Shown here: piece by piece, positions 8,301 to 16,727 of the stretch
Layout: each line of letters starts with the position of its first letter
Numbering within the stretch: the first letter of the stretch is position 1
NCBI GenBank assembly: GCA_964640725.1
Contig: CAZXIJ010000010.1
Location: 70,904-134,903, forward strand
Direction: 5' to 3'
Length of the DNA stretch: 64,000 nucleotides
From: CALHVX01 sp964640725
GTDB lineage: Bacteria; Pseudomonadota; Gammaproteobacteria; Pseudomonadales; Azotimanducaceae
Position numbers and translations under genes: made by a program
Notes under the pieces: model-generated
What the model was told of the DNA's origin: nothing
What the model saw: only the letters and a program-made list of their open reading frames with translations
Database searches by the model: none

Positions 8301-9391
8301 TCAGCGGGGCCGCAGCGACACCTCGCCGGCTTCGAACTGCTTCTTGTCGCCCGCCACATCCAGGATCAAAGCGCCCCGGGGGCCAACGCCAGACACCAGC
8401 CCCTCATCCGCACGAGTGCCCAGGATGACCTGACAGCGTCGTCCCTGGCAGACGTGCACCGCGTCGAAGGCAGTCCGGAAGGGTTCGAAGCCCTCAGCCT
8501 CAAAGCGGTCGGCAAAGGCCTGCAGCGTTGACCTCAACCGTCCCAGAATCTCGTTGCGGTCGAACCTGACCCCCAGGGAGCCAAGGTCCGTCACCTCGCG
8601 GCCAAGCTGCGAGCCCAGCGTCGATCCTTTCCGGTAGTTGAGCCCGACCCCGACCACGAGGGTCGTCCGCCCGGGCGCAAGCGCCTGCGCCTCGATCAGG
8701 ATGCCGCCGACCTTGGCGTCGCCGGCATTGATGTCNNNNNNNNNNNNNNNNNNNNNNNNNNNNNNNNNNNNNNNNNNNNNNNNNNNNNNNNNNNNNNNNN
8801 NNNNNNNNNNNNNNNNNNNNNNNNNNNNNNNNNNNGCGCCTGCGCCTCGATCAGGATGCCGCCGACCTTGGCGTCGCCGGCATTGATGTCGTTCGGCCAT
8901 TTGAGCCCCAGACCGTGCTGTGCGCGGGGATCAATCGACTCGAGCACCGCCAGACCCACCACCAGGCTAAAGGGGGCCGCATCGATCGGGGCAACGGCCA
9001 GGGGCACGCTCATGGAAACCGCAATCGAGCCGCCCAGGGGCGTGAGCCAATGGCGGTCAAGACGACCTCGGCCGGCGGTTTGGCACTCGGCGGTGACCAG
9101 CTGCCAGGGGGCGCCGGAGGGATCGCCCGCAAGCTGCTCTCGCAGAAACCGGTTCGTTGAATCCACAGCGGGCAGGACCGTTGCCGGTCCGCCAATCGCC
9201 AGCGAGGCGGCATCCAACGGCACGACATCCTGGGGCCAGCAATAGCATCCCCGCTCTGCGACCAGACCGAGCTCGGCAATGCGAGCCTGCAGCTCAGCAG
9301 GCACGTCAGAGACGGGAACCGGCTCGAGTAACAGGGCTTCGATAAAGCGGCACAGCGCGGCGTCTGACACGCCTGCGCCAGCTCTGGTCAC
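8301..9391 (-). CDS. birA: Biotin--[acetyl-CoA-carboxylase] ligase BirA (interrupted by an N gap, probably intact)
   Basis: The two halves, joined by removing the 100 Ns plus one copy of the identical 55-base flank, give exactly 312 in-frame codons (311 residues), near the normal 320. Ligase motifs are present: GRGRLDRHW, GLKWPND, KVGGILIE and VVGVGLNYRKG. The enzyme makes biotinyl-5'-AMP and biotinylates AccB. The start is a GTG at 9391, boxed in by the CBS gene ending 28 bases upstream. The region before the catalytic domain (about 68 residues) lacks a recognisable winged-helix recognition segment, so repression of biotin genes is doubtful. Confidence 0.9.
8681..8890. other. Scaffold gap flanked by identical 55-bp contig ends
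   Basis: Bases 8736-8835 are 100 Ns. The 55 bases before (8681-8735) and after (8836-8890) are identical. Collapsing 155 bases restores birA in frame, so this is most simply two overlapping contigs joined with a default-size gap rather than missing DNA. Confidence 0.9.
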
Positions 9392-9418
9392 GACATCACC
9401 GGGACAGCCTTCCGACCG

Positions 9419-9820
9419 TCAATCCGGGGCCTTCAGGGCAGAAATAGCCTCTACAAACAGATCGCGCAGGGACAACACCCCGAGCACGCGGCCCTCTTCG
9501 ACCACCGGCAGGTGCCGGAACCGGTGCTTTTCCATCAACTCCAGGCAGGTATCCACCGTGTCAGCGGTCGTGACCTTGATGACCTCCCGGGTCATGATCT
9601 CCGAAACCTTGGTCTGCTCCGAAGCCGCCCGGTCGAGAATCACGTGTCGCATGTAGTCGCGTTCCGACACAATGCCCACCAGATAGTCGTCGATCATGAC
9701 GCACAACGCGCCGCAGTTGTGCTCGTGCATTTTCTTGAGCGCATCGAATACCGATGCCAGCGGGTCAATCCAGAAAACCGCCCGCCCCTTGCTATCCAGT
9801 ACTTCACCCACCGTTCGCAT
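9419..9820 (-). CDS. CBS-domain pair protein
   Basis: The 133-residue protein consists of two CBS domains (about 8-62, with NCGALCVMIDDYLVGIVSER; about 72-128, with RFRHLPVVEEGRVLGVLSLR). CBS pairs bind adenine nucleotides or similar ligands and act as small regulatory modules; this stand-alone type has no attached catalytic domain. It lies just upstream of birA on the same strand, and 54 bases past its start codon the photosynthesis genes begin. No specific partner can be named. Confidence 0.88.
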   Translation of the reverse strand: MRTVGEVLDSKGRAVFWIDPLASVFDALKKMHEHNCGALCVMIDDYLVGIVSERDYMRHVILDRAASEQTKVSEIMTREVIKVTTADTVDTCLELMEKHRFRHLPVVEEGRVLGVLSLRDLFVEAISALKAPD

Positions 9821-9874
9821 CGTCTGCCCTCCCGTTCTCCCTGCGCTCCATACTACCGCGCCGGGCTCGGCACA

Positions 9875-10630
9875 TCAGCTGTCCGCGCTCTGCGCCGCTG
9901 CCCAGCGCCAGAGCTGGCTGTCTCTGACCGGCAACATCATCAGCGCATGCTCGATCACGCCCAGGGCAGCCAGAGTGCCGGCGAGCGTCGCAGCAGCGCG
10001 CAGCCCGGCAAGCTCAGCGGGGTTCAGAGCCGTCACTGCTGCCAGCACGGCCGCCAGCAGGCCCAGCCCCAGAGACAGGGGAAACAGCGGGTTAAGGGCA
10101 CGCCGCTGCATGTAGCTGGCCATATAGCGCATGCGCTCAGGCATGAGCCCGGTATCAAAGTTGGAGACGCCCAGGAACAGGTTGAGCTTGGCGCTCCAGC
10201 GCATCAGCCAGAGCACGGTAAAGGCCCAGGCCGCTGCCGGATTAGCGCCCTGCCAGCTCAGCACCCACAACACGGCCAGAGCGAGCAGGATCGACAGGTC
10301 GTGGTACAGGCCGACGTTGATCCCGCGTCGAAAGCGTTCCAGGAGCGGGAGCTGAGCCGGGCAAAAACGCTTTTCCGGTCCGGTCAGAAAGCCCAGCAGG
10401 TGTGCGGTCTCCAGCGCGCCCCACAGGACCAGCGCAGCCGAAAACCCGATCACACTGGCTGCAACGGAGGACAGCGGGCTGACCCCGTGAATCACCCCGA
10501 GACTCATGCCGCCGGCCACGGGCAACATCCACACTGCCGCCCCTGGCGCCTGAGTGCGGCGCACCAGCAGCCAGACGAGCGCGGTACCGCCCCACCAAAG
10601 CGTCAGCGCGAAGAGGCCAAGTATCAGCAA
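9875..10630 (-). CDS. puhE: Photosynthetic complex assembly protein PuhE
   Basis: The 251-residue integral membrane protein has about seven predicted helices and the DUF3623 pattern (GTALVWLLVRR near the N-terminus, LFLGVSNFDTGLMPERMRYM in the middle). PuhE modulates assembly of the reaction centre and LH1 in purple bacteria. It is last in the bchFNBHLM-lhaA-puhABC-acsF-puhE series, 12 bases after acsF. The frame opens with TTG at 10630; no better start lies upstream. Confidence 0.9.
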   Translation of the reverse strand: MLILGLFALTLWWGGTALVWLLVRRTQAPGAAVWMLPVAGGMSLGVIHGVSPLSSVAASVIGFSAALVLWGALETAHLLGFLTGPEKRFCPAQLPLLERFRRGINVGLYHDLSILLALAVLWVLSWQGANPAAAWAFTVLWLMRWSAKLNLFLGVSNFDTGLMPERMRYMASYMQRRALNPLFPLSLGLGLLAAVLAAVTALNPAELAGLRAAATLAGTLAALGVIEHALMMLPVRDSQLWRWAAAQSADS

Positions 10631-10642
10631 GGCTGTGGCCCG

Positions 10643-11713
10643 CTACCAGGCCGGCGCGACACGCACGCGGCTCGGGATATCGTTGGGCACCGTCGGCAGA
10701 CAGTAAAGACGGGCAAACTGGTAGGCCGCGGCAGCACCGATGCGCGCCTTCCGCAGCAGATTGAGCGGGCTGCGGCTTGCAGGCAGCGCGTCGAGTTCGC
10801 CCTGGAGTGCCAGCAGGCGACGCAGCCGCGGCAGCCACTGCGGGTGCTCAATATCGAGGGTAAACGGAAACACCTGCCGGCTGATGGCAGAGGTAATCTG
10901 AAACACCTGCATATCGTAGTCTTCGATGTCGATCCCGAAAGCCTCATGCATGAGCGGCCGGCTGTGATCGCGCACAAACATGGTGGCGTACACGGCCAGC
11001 AGAAAGAAGCGGATCCAGAGCCGATTGCCGCCGCGCAGCAGCGACGGATCTGCGCGCATCATCAGAGCAAACGCCTCGCCGTGCCGAAACTCGTCATTGC
11101 ACCAACGCTCGAACCAGCGAAAGATCGGGTGAAAGCGCCGCTCCGGATGTTTCTGCAGCAGCCGGAAGATGGTGATGTAGCGGGCGTAACCGATCTTCTC
11201 GGACAGGTAGGTCGCGTAGTAGATAAACTTGGGCTTGAAGTACTTGGTCTTCTTTTCCCGCTTCAGGAACCCCAGGTCAACCTGCTCGCCGAAATCCTTG
11301 AGGGCCCGATTGATAAAGCCGGCATGGCGCGCTTCGTCCCGGCGCATGTAGCCCATCAACTTCTTGATATCAGGATTGCTGATCCGCTGCTCGATATCTC
11401 CATACAGCACACAGCCTGAGTATTCGCTGGTGACCGAGCTGACCAGGAAGCCGAGAAACTCTTCCATCAGATCATCAGGCAACTGCTTGATCTCGTCCTT
11501 GAAAGACGCATCGCGCACGAAGTGATCGACATTACCGTCGGCCTCGAACTCGCTCATCATCTGGTCCCACTCCGCACGGACCCCGGTGAGATCAATCTTG
11601 TCCAGCGCATCGAAATCAGTGGTATAGAAGCGCGGACTGATCAGCGTTTCCGTGTTCGCCTCAGACGTTGAGTGGTTCAGGGGCACCGCAGGACTGGTGG
11701 TCTGCATGTTCAT
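10643..11713 (-). CDS. acsF: Aerobic Mg-protoporphyrin IX monomethyl ester oxidative cyclase AcsF
   Basis: The 356-residue enzyme (family usual 350-360) has a carboxylate-bridged di-iron site seen in the motifs RRDEARHAGF and CNDEFRHGEAF. It uses O2 to build the isocyclic E ring of bacteriochlorophyll. No anaerobic bchE cyclase occurs in the window, so pigment synthesis from this cluster depends on oxygen. Its start overlaps the puhC stop by four bases, an insertion of acsF among puh genes common in aerobic phototrophs. Confidence 0.97.
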   Translation of the reverse strand: MNMQTTSPAVPLNHSTSEANTETLISPRFYTTDFDALDKIDLTGVRAEWDQMMSEFEADGNVDHFVRDASFKDEIKQLPDDLMEEFLGFLVSSVTSEYSGCVLYGDIEQRISNPDIKKLMGYMRRDEARHAGFINRALKDFGEQVDLGFLKREKKTKYFKPKFIYYATYLSEKIGYARYITIFRLLQKHPERRFHPIFRWFERWCNDEFRHGEAFALMMRADPSLLRGGNRLWIRFFLLAVYATMFVRDHSRPLMHEAFGIDIEDYDMQVFQITSAISRQVFPFTLDIEHPQWLPRLRRLLALQGELDALPASRSPLNLLRKARIGAAAAYQFARLYCLPTVPNDIPSRVRVAPAW

Positions 11714-12201
11714 AGCTCGCTTCCCGTTTGCGGGGCTTGCGCCCGGCGATAGAGTTGACTGAATACTGCTTCGTTCGTAGGCCCAAAGGCTGCCAGCACC
11801 AGGCGGCTGCCCGTAACCGGGTCGTGCAGCTCAAGACCGCGGTCAGCACCGACACCGAGCACCAGCGGGCGGGCCATGGTGAGGCTCAGCTTTTTTCGCT
11901 CCCGTCCCAGGCCCCGGAGCAGGCCGCGGGCGAAACCGTTGGTCCCGGGCTCCAGCCGGTCGAGCAACCGCGTATTGCCGCCCTGCACAATCGACACCGC
12001 CACCGCGCCGTCATCAAGGTCGGCAAATTGCAGCTCGACGGGCGACCGCAGGGCAGGCAGCAGGTTGCTCGCACTGGCCGATCCGGCACCGAAGAACGGC
12101 GCCCGGGAGAGACCGATGGCGACGATCGCAAGCACCAGCAATGCCCCCAGCGCCGTCAGCAACGGCGCGGGCAGGATGGGCCGGACCGCCGCGGTGCTCA
12201 C
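11710..12201 (-). CDS. puhC: Photosynthetic complex assembly protein PuhC
   Basis: The 163-residue protein has one N-terminal membrane helix (about 13-33, LLTALGALLVLAIVAIGLSR) and a periplasmic domain with the PuhC pattern (GFARGLLRGLGRERK, then RPLVLGVGADRGLELHDPVTG). PuhC aids assembly of RC-LH1. It overlaps puhB upstream and acsF downstream by four bases each, so the puhB-puhC-acsF run is translationally coupled. Confidence 0.92.
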   Translation of the reverse strand: MSTAAVRPILPAPLLTALGALLVLAIVAIGLSRAPFFGAGSASASNLLPALRSPVELQFADLDDGAVAVSIVQGGNTRLLDRLEPGTNGFARGLLRGLGRERKKLSLTMARPLVLGVGADRGLELHDPVTGSRLVLAAFGPTNEAVFSQLYRRAQAPQTGSEL

Positions 12202-12845
12202 GACGCAGCGCCCAGCGGCGACAGGCTTTGCGCAGCAATCGCCGGCCGGTCAGTGCTGACACCGCCAAGAGCCGTGCTCATCAGGCGGACCGCCCGCTCG
12301 GCATCCGGCACGCACCGCAAAGTCGGTTCCGGCCGGCGCAGGCGCCAGGCCCGGGCATGCGGCCAGAGCACGGCGTAAGACACTTGAGATTCGGGCTCCA
12401 GGCGCACCGCGATATCGCCATGCCCGCCGTTAAGCAGGCGTAGACCGGCCGATTCAATCCGGCTGTAGGGCAGATTGAGCGTCAGGCGCAAGGCCATGCC
12501 GAAGCGCATCACGAGGCGCTTGTCGGTGAGCGAGTAGATCGCTTCCCGGGCGCTTGCGCGAGCCAGCAGCAGCAGCAGGCCGACGGCCAACCCGGCCGCG
12601 AGGGCCAGCTTGCCCAGACCGACTGCGATTGCTGACAGCAGCAGGCCGTCATGAAGCCCGCTCCCGAGCTCCCACAGCCCGAGCAGTGCGAAGTACAGCA
12701 TCACTTTGCGGACATGGAAGGCATGGACCGCCAGCAGCCAGCTATCCGGCTGGCCTTGCCAGAGCAGTCGCTCGCCCTCCGGCAACGCTTCCGGCAAGCC
12801 CGGCTGCGCTTCTGATTCGAAATCGTCGTGTGCTTCTGTGCTCAT
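12198..12845 (-). CDS. puhB: Photosynthetic complex assembly protein PuhB
   Basis: The 215-residue membrane protein has a bacterial PH-type region (LPEGERLLWQGQPDSWLLAV, later REAIYSLTDKRLVMRFGM). PuhB is a dimeric factor that assists reaction-centre assembly, probably through PuhA. The start MSTEAHDDF at 12845 is preferred to the in-frame 12932 start, which would run through the end of puhA. Its ATG lies only 8 bases inside from the puhA stop. Confidence 0.92.
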   Translation of the reverse strand: MSTEAHDDFESEAQPGLPEALPEGERLLWQGQPDSWLLAVHAFHVRKVMLYFALLGLWELGSGLHDGLLLSAIAVGLGKLALAAGLAVGLLLLLARASAREAIYSLTDKRLVMRFGMALRLTLNLPYSRIESAGLRLLNGGHGDIAVRLEPESQVSYAVLWPHARAWRLRRPEPTLRCVPDAERAVRLMSTALGGVSTDRPAIAAQSLSPLGAAS

Positions 12846-12852
12846 GACAGCC

Positions 12853-13629
12853 TCAGAGTATTGGTTCAGAACGATCGGGCGACGCGAACAGCAGCCCGCC
12901 CGCGAAGAAGGCACCACAGGCATCTTCCTCACGGAACGTCACCTGCTCACGGCTTGCAGGGCTTGGAGCGAGCGCAAACTGCGCGCCGTTCAGGGCGCTG
13001 ACCTTGACGACGCTCTCGCCCATATTGATGTGGCCAAAGTTGTGCGGCATGAGGGTGATGCGATCCCCCGCCGCAGACGGCACGGTGATCTCGTAGTAGC
13101 GCACCAGCGGATCGGAGCGATCTACCCAAAGGTCGGTGAGCGTGCCACCGACTTCGCCGTCAGCACCTAACACCGGCATGCCGCGGGGATCCGGATCGCC
13201 TTCCGCGAGGCTGAATCCCTGAGCAATGCGCAGCGGCACGATCTTCGGCACGCCATCGATGGTGACGTCGCAAATTTCGTCACGTTCCGGGTAGGCCGCG
13301 GGTCCCAGACGGCTTTGCAGCGGCTCGCCGGTCGGTGCCAGCGGCGCGCCAGGCCAGGGGCCGACAGGCTCCGCATTCAGCGGCGGCGGACCTTCCTTGC
13401 GAGGTACCGTAACGGCGTGACCGTTGGCCATACGGTAGGTCTTGGACGGCGGCGGGGCTGGCCAGCCCACAACCTTGACGCGCCCGCGGCGATCCGACTC
13501 CAGCGGATAGCCCTCGCGCTTGTTCTCACGCAGCAGGTACCAGATCAGTCCCGCAAAAAACAACCAGAATGCGTAAAGCACCAATTGAGCTACGTCGATG
13601 TAGCCAGTAATTGCGCCTGTTTCTTCCAT
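12853..13629 (-). CDS. puhA: Photosynthetic reaction centre H subunit
   Basis: The 258-residue protein has one N-terminal membrane helix (about 12-32, DVAQLVLYAFWLFFAGLIWY), then LRENKREGYPLESD, and a cytoplasmic PRC-type domain with VGGTLTDLWVDRSDPLVRYYE. It caps the L/M core on the cytoplasmic side and tunes electron and proton transfer to QB. The length matches the family (about 250-260). It follows lhaA by 17 bases. Confidence 0.97.
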   Translation of the reverse strand: MEETGAITGYIDVAQLVLYAFWLFFAGLIWYLLRENKREGYPLESDRRGRVKVVGWPAPPPSKTYRMANGHAVTVPRKEGPPPLNAEPVGPWPGAPLAPTGEPLQSRLGPAAYPERDEICDVTIDGVPKIVPLRIAQGFSLAEGDPDPRGMPVLGADGEVGGTLTDLWVDRSDPLVRYYEITVPSAAGDRITLMPHNFGHINMGESVVKVSALNGAQFALAPSPASREQVTFREEDACGAFFAGGLLFASPDRSEPIL

Positions 13630-13646
13630 CTTTCCTTTCCTCCAGA

Positions 13647-15095
13647 CTAACCGGGTAGTTCCACCAGCCCGAACTTTTCGGCCAAGGGCCGGGCAGCCGC
13701 AATACGAACCAGAGGCCCGATTGCAATGACAGTCGCGAAGAGCAGCAGCACTTCGCAGTGATAAACAAAGCTGTAGCCGATGTATGGCAAAGCAAGGGTT
13801 TCGCCCAGCAAGCCGTCAGCGCTCAGCCGGGACACAAAGTCTCTCAGGAATCCGCCGGCCGCCAGGCCCACGCCGAGCGCGGTGGCCTGCACCGAGCCCC
13901 AGATACCCAGGGCCAGCCCCTGGGCTGACTCTGCAGAGCGATGCATCACCGCAAACAGCATCGACAGGGAAAATAGCCCCGCTCCGAATCCAATCAAAAA
14001 AGTGCCAAGCACAAACAGCGCCAGGGCCAGCTGGGCATCGGCACGGCTCGCGCCTAAAGGCGCGGCGAAGATGACCAGGCAAAAAGCCGCGATGCCGACC
14101 AGCACCGAAACGCCAGCCAGCCGGTACTCGTTGCCGCCTCGCTGCAAGCGCCGGGCGGCGAGGGCAAAGGCAATGAGGGTACCAAGCGCAAAGACCCCGG
14201 TGAGCCGGGTCGTCTCGGCAACGCTCAGCGCGAGAATCTGCGCGCCGTAAGGCTCCAGCAGCACGTCCTGCATGCTGAAGGCCATGGTGCCGAGGGCCAG
14301 CGCGATCAGCACCCGCCGCACTGCCGGATCGACGCCAAATTGCGTGAGCGCCTGACGGAAGTTCGTGCGCACCCGATCCGGGCGCGTCAGCTCCGGTTGA
14401 CGAGGCTCCTGTTTCCAGGTCGCGACCAGATTCACGACCATGGTAAACAGCGCCGCGCCCTGCACCACCTGAATGAGCCGCAAGGGGGAATAATCAGCAA
14501 GCAACGCACCCAGCGCCCAGGCACTGAGCAACATGCCCAGCAGCAAAGTGACATACAGCAATGCGATCACGCGTGGCCGGGTACCCTCCGGGGCGAGATC
14601 TGTGGCCAGCGCAAGGCCAGCTGTTTGAATCATGTGCATCCCGGCGCCGACCAGCAGGAACGCAAGGGCCGTCGCTGCCTCTCCCATCCACGCCGGTCCC
14701 ATCGCCTGTTCCGTCAGCAGGAGCAGCGCGAAGGGCATAATCGAGAACCCGCCAAACTGTACGAGGGTGCCGAGCCACAGGAACGGCACGCGGCGCCAGC
14801 CGAGATAGGAGCGAAACTGGTCCGAGCGGTGTCCCACGAGAGCCCGCAGCGGGGCAAACAGCACCGGTACGGCAATCACTGCGGCAACCAGGGATGCCGG
14901 CACCGACATCTCGACAATCATCACGCGATTCAAAGTGCCGTTCAGCAGCACGAGCGCCAGCGCGACCGGCAGGTGGAACAGAGAGAGTCGCAACAGCCGG
15001 GCAAGCGGCAGGTCGGCGCTGGCCGCATCGGCAAAGGGCAACGCCTTCGGGCCCAGCCGGGCCCAGAAATCAGCAAAGGCAAGCGCGCGTTTCAA
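13647..15095 (-). CDS. lhaA: Light-harvesting complex assembly protein LhaA (PucC family)
   Basis: The protein has twelve predicted membrane helices of the major-facilitator type, with signatures LNGTLNRVMIVE, LRALVGHRSDQFRSYLGWRR and FSMQDVLLEPYGAQI typical of the PucC/LhaA family, which assists insertion of LH1. A TTG at 15095 overlaps the bchM stop (TTGA) and has GGAG five bases upstream, giving 482 residues. An ATG at 15167 would extend the gene 72 bases into bchM and is less likely. A paralogue lies at 27633-29060. Confidence 0.93.
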   Translation of the reverse strand: MKRALAFADFWARLGPKALPFADAASADLPLARLLRLSLFHLPVALALVLLNGTLNRVMIVEMSVPASLVAAVIAVPVLFAPLRALVGHRSDQFRSYLGWRRVPFLWLGTLVQFGGFSIMPFALLLLTEQAMGPAWMGEAATALAFLLVGAGMHMIQTAGLALATDLAPEGTRPRVIALLYVTLLLGMLLSAWALGALLADYSPLRLIQVVQGAALFTMVVNLVATWKQEPRQPELTRPDRVRTNFRQALTQFGVDPAVRRVLIALALGTMAFSMQDVLLEPYGAQILALSVAETTRLTGVFALGTLIAFALAARRLQRGGNEYRLAGVSVLVGIAAFCLVIFAAPLGASRADAQLALALFVLGTFLIGFGAGLFSLSMLFAVMHRSAESAQGLALGIWGSVQATALGVGLAAGGFLRDFVSRLSADGLLGETLALPYIGYSFVYHCEVLLLFATVIAIGPLVRIAAARPLAEKFGLVELPG

Positions 15096-15814
15096 CGACG
15101 CTCCAGCCGAAGGGCTTGCGACGTGTAGAACCCGCGGCTGATTCGTTGCTGATCGGTCACCGACCATTCAGCGTCGGCGAGCCGGGCGGCAAGCGCAGCA
15201 ACGTCCACCGGCACCAGGTCCGGGGAACGATTCTGCCGCGGCATCCACTGGCCCACCCGGTGCATGATCTTCAGCAGCGGGGTTGCGGGCGCCACGGTAA
15301 ACAGAATCGATCGGCTGGTGCGGGCTTTCAGATGGTCCAGGGCATGCGCGATATCGTCAATGCCGTAGTGAATCAGGCTATCCATGGCGACAACATGGTC
15401 AAAGGTGCCAAAGGCCGGATCCAGCATGTCTCCGGCACTGAACATCAGGCTGCCTGCACTGGGCTGGCCGGCACCGGTGACCAGCTGCAGCCCGGCCGTT
15501 CGCTCTCGAGCGATGTTGACCAGATTTTCGGACAGATCGACGCCAACGACCTGCGCCCCGCGCTGCGCCAGCACTTCGGCGGTTGCGCCGGTACCGCACC
15601 CGGCATCAAACACCCGCCGGTCATCGAGGGCATCGGGCAGCCAGCCGACAAGCGTCGCCCGCATGCTTTCCCGGCCTTCCCGCACCGTTTGGCGGATTCG
15701 GCTGACCTTGTCGTCCGTGGTCAGCTGTGCCCAGTTGTCGAGCGCCGTGCAGTCAAAATACGTCTCGATCTGGCCGCGGCGTTGCTGGTAGCGATTGGAG
15801 AGTTCAGCAGCCAT
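15092..15814 (-). CDS. bchM: Mg-protoporphyrin IX O-methyltransferase BchM
   Basis: The 240-residue SAM-dependent methyltransferase has motif I at VFDAGCGTGATAEVLAQRGA and follow-on VGVDLSENLV. It methylates the ring C13 propionate of Mg-protoporphyrin, giving the substrate of AcsF. It begins one base into the bchL stop and ends overlapping the preferred lhaA start, so it is in the middle of the superoperon. Confidence 0.96.
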   Translation of the reverse strand: MAAELSNRYQQRRGQIETYFDCTALDNWAQLTTDDKVSRIRQTVREGRESMRATLVGWLPDALDDRRVFDAGCGTGATAEVLAQRGAQVVGVDLSENLVNIARERTAGLQLVTGAGQPSAGSLMFSAGDMLDPAFGTFDHVVAMDSLIHYGIDDIAHALDHLKARTSRSILFTVAPATPLLKIMHRVGQWMPRQNRSPDLVPVDVAALAARLADAEWSVTDQQRISRGFYTSQALRLERR

Positions 15815-16707
15815 TAGTCGAACCCGAGAAAATCAAAGAGTTCACGGTCTTTCATCGGCGTGATCAACGGCGCGTCCTCGCCGGCGAGCAGCCGCTCGGC
15901 CAGCTGCAGGTATTCGTTCTGCACCGCTTCGAGCTCCGGGGACGCTGGCATCTCGAACAGCGTCGACTTCTTGAGCCGGCTGCGGCGGATAATGTCCAGA
16001 TCCGGGAAGTGGGCGACGCGGTTCAGCCCAACCTGTTCCAGGAAGCCGTCAATCTGATCCGTCGCCGCGCTGCGGTTGGCGATGACGCCTCCGAGCCGCA
16101 CCGGGTAGTTCTTGGACTTGGCACTGATGGCGGCAACAATGCGGTTCATGGCGAAGATCGAATCGAAATCGTTCGCGGCAACAACCAATGCCCGATGTGC
16201 ATGCTGCAGCGGGCTCGCAAAACCGCCGCACACCACATCGCCGAGCACGTCGAAGATCACGACGTCGGTATCTTCGAGCAGGTGGTGCTCCTTGAGCAGT
16301 TTCATGGTCTGCCCCACCACATAGCCACCGCAGCCGGTTCCTGCGGGCGGCCCCCCGGCCTCGACACACATGACGCCGTTGTAGCCCTCAAAGACAAAGT
16401 CCTCCGGGCGCAGCTCCTCGGCGTGGAACTCGACCGACTCCAACACGTCGATGACCGTCGGCATCAACGCCTTGGTCAGGGTAAAGGTTGAGTCGTGCTT
16501 CGGGTCGCAGCCGATCTGCAGCACGCGCTTGCCGAGCTTCGAAAACGCGACAGACAGGTTGGAAGAGGTCGTGCTCTTACCGATACCGCCCTTGCCGTAA
16601 AGCGCAAAGACCTGTGTGCCCTCGATCGCGACATCCGGGTCCAGGTGGACCTGGACACTGCCATCGCCATCACCGCCGACCTGCTTGACTGGAATTGCAT
16701 TCGTCAC
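15814..16707 (-). CDS. bchL: Dark-operative protochlorophyllide reductase, ATP-binding subunit BchL
   Basis: The 297-residue NifH-like protein has the P-loop YGKGGIGKSTTSSN and the 4Fe-4S ligand segments GTGCGGYVVG and GDVVCGGFASP. The BchL dimer passes electrons at the cost of ATP to BchN-BchB, which reduces ring D of protochlorophyllide without light. It lies 20 bases downstream of bchH. Confidence 0.98.
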   Translation of the reverse strand: MTNAIPVKQVGGDGDGSVQVHLDPDVAIEGTQVFALYGKGGIGKSTTSSNLSVAFSKLGKRVLQIGCDPKHDSTFTLTKALMPTVIDVLESVEFHAEELRPEDFVFEGYNGVMCVEAGGPPAGTGCGGYVVGQTMKLLKEHHLLEDTDVVIFDVLGDVVCGGFASPLQHAHRALVVAANDFDSIFAMNRIVAAISAKSKNYPVRLGGVIANRSAATDQIDGFLEQVGLNRVAHFPDLDIIRRSRLKKSTLFEMPASPELEAVQNEYLQLAERLLAGEDAPLITPMKDRELFDFLGFD

Positions 16708-16727
16708 TGTATCTTCCCGCTCATGTT

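Noticed and set aside
8681..8890. 55-bp direct repeat flanking the N gap as a true duplication or att site
   Set aside because: Collapsing the repeat restores birA in frame with normal length, so a contig-end overlap is the simpler explanation.
9821..9874. Integrase, transposase or att site marking the left edge of the photosynthesis cluster
   Set aside because: No such gene or flanking direct repeat was seen here or near 60.7-63.3 kb; insertion is argued from gene order only.
9512..11419. 635-codon plus-strand open frame
   Set aside because: Antisense to the CBS gene, puhE and acsF; the translation is Gln/His/Arg-rich with no domain.
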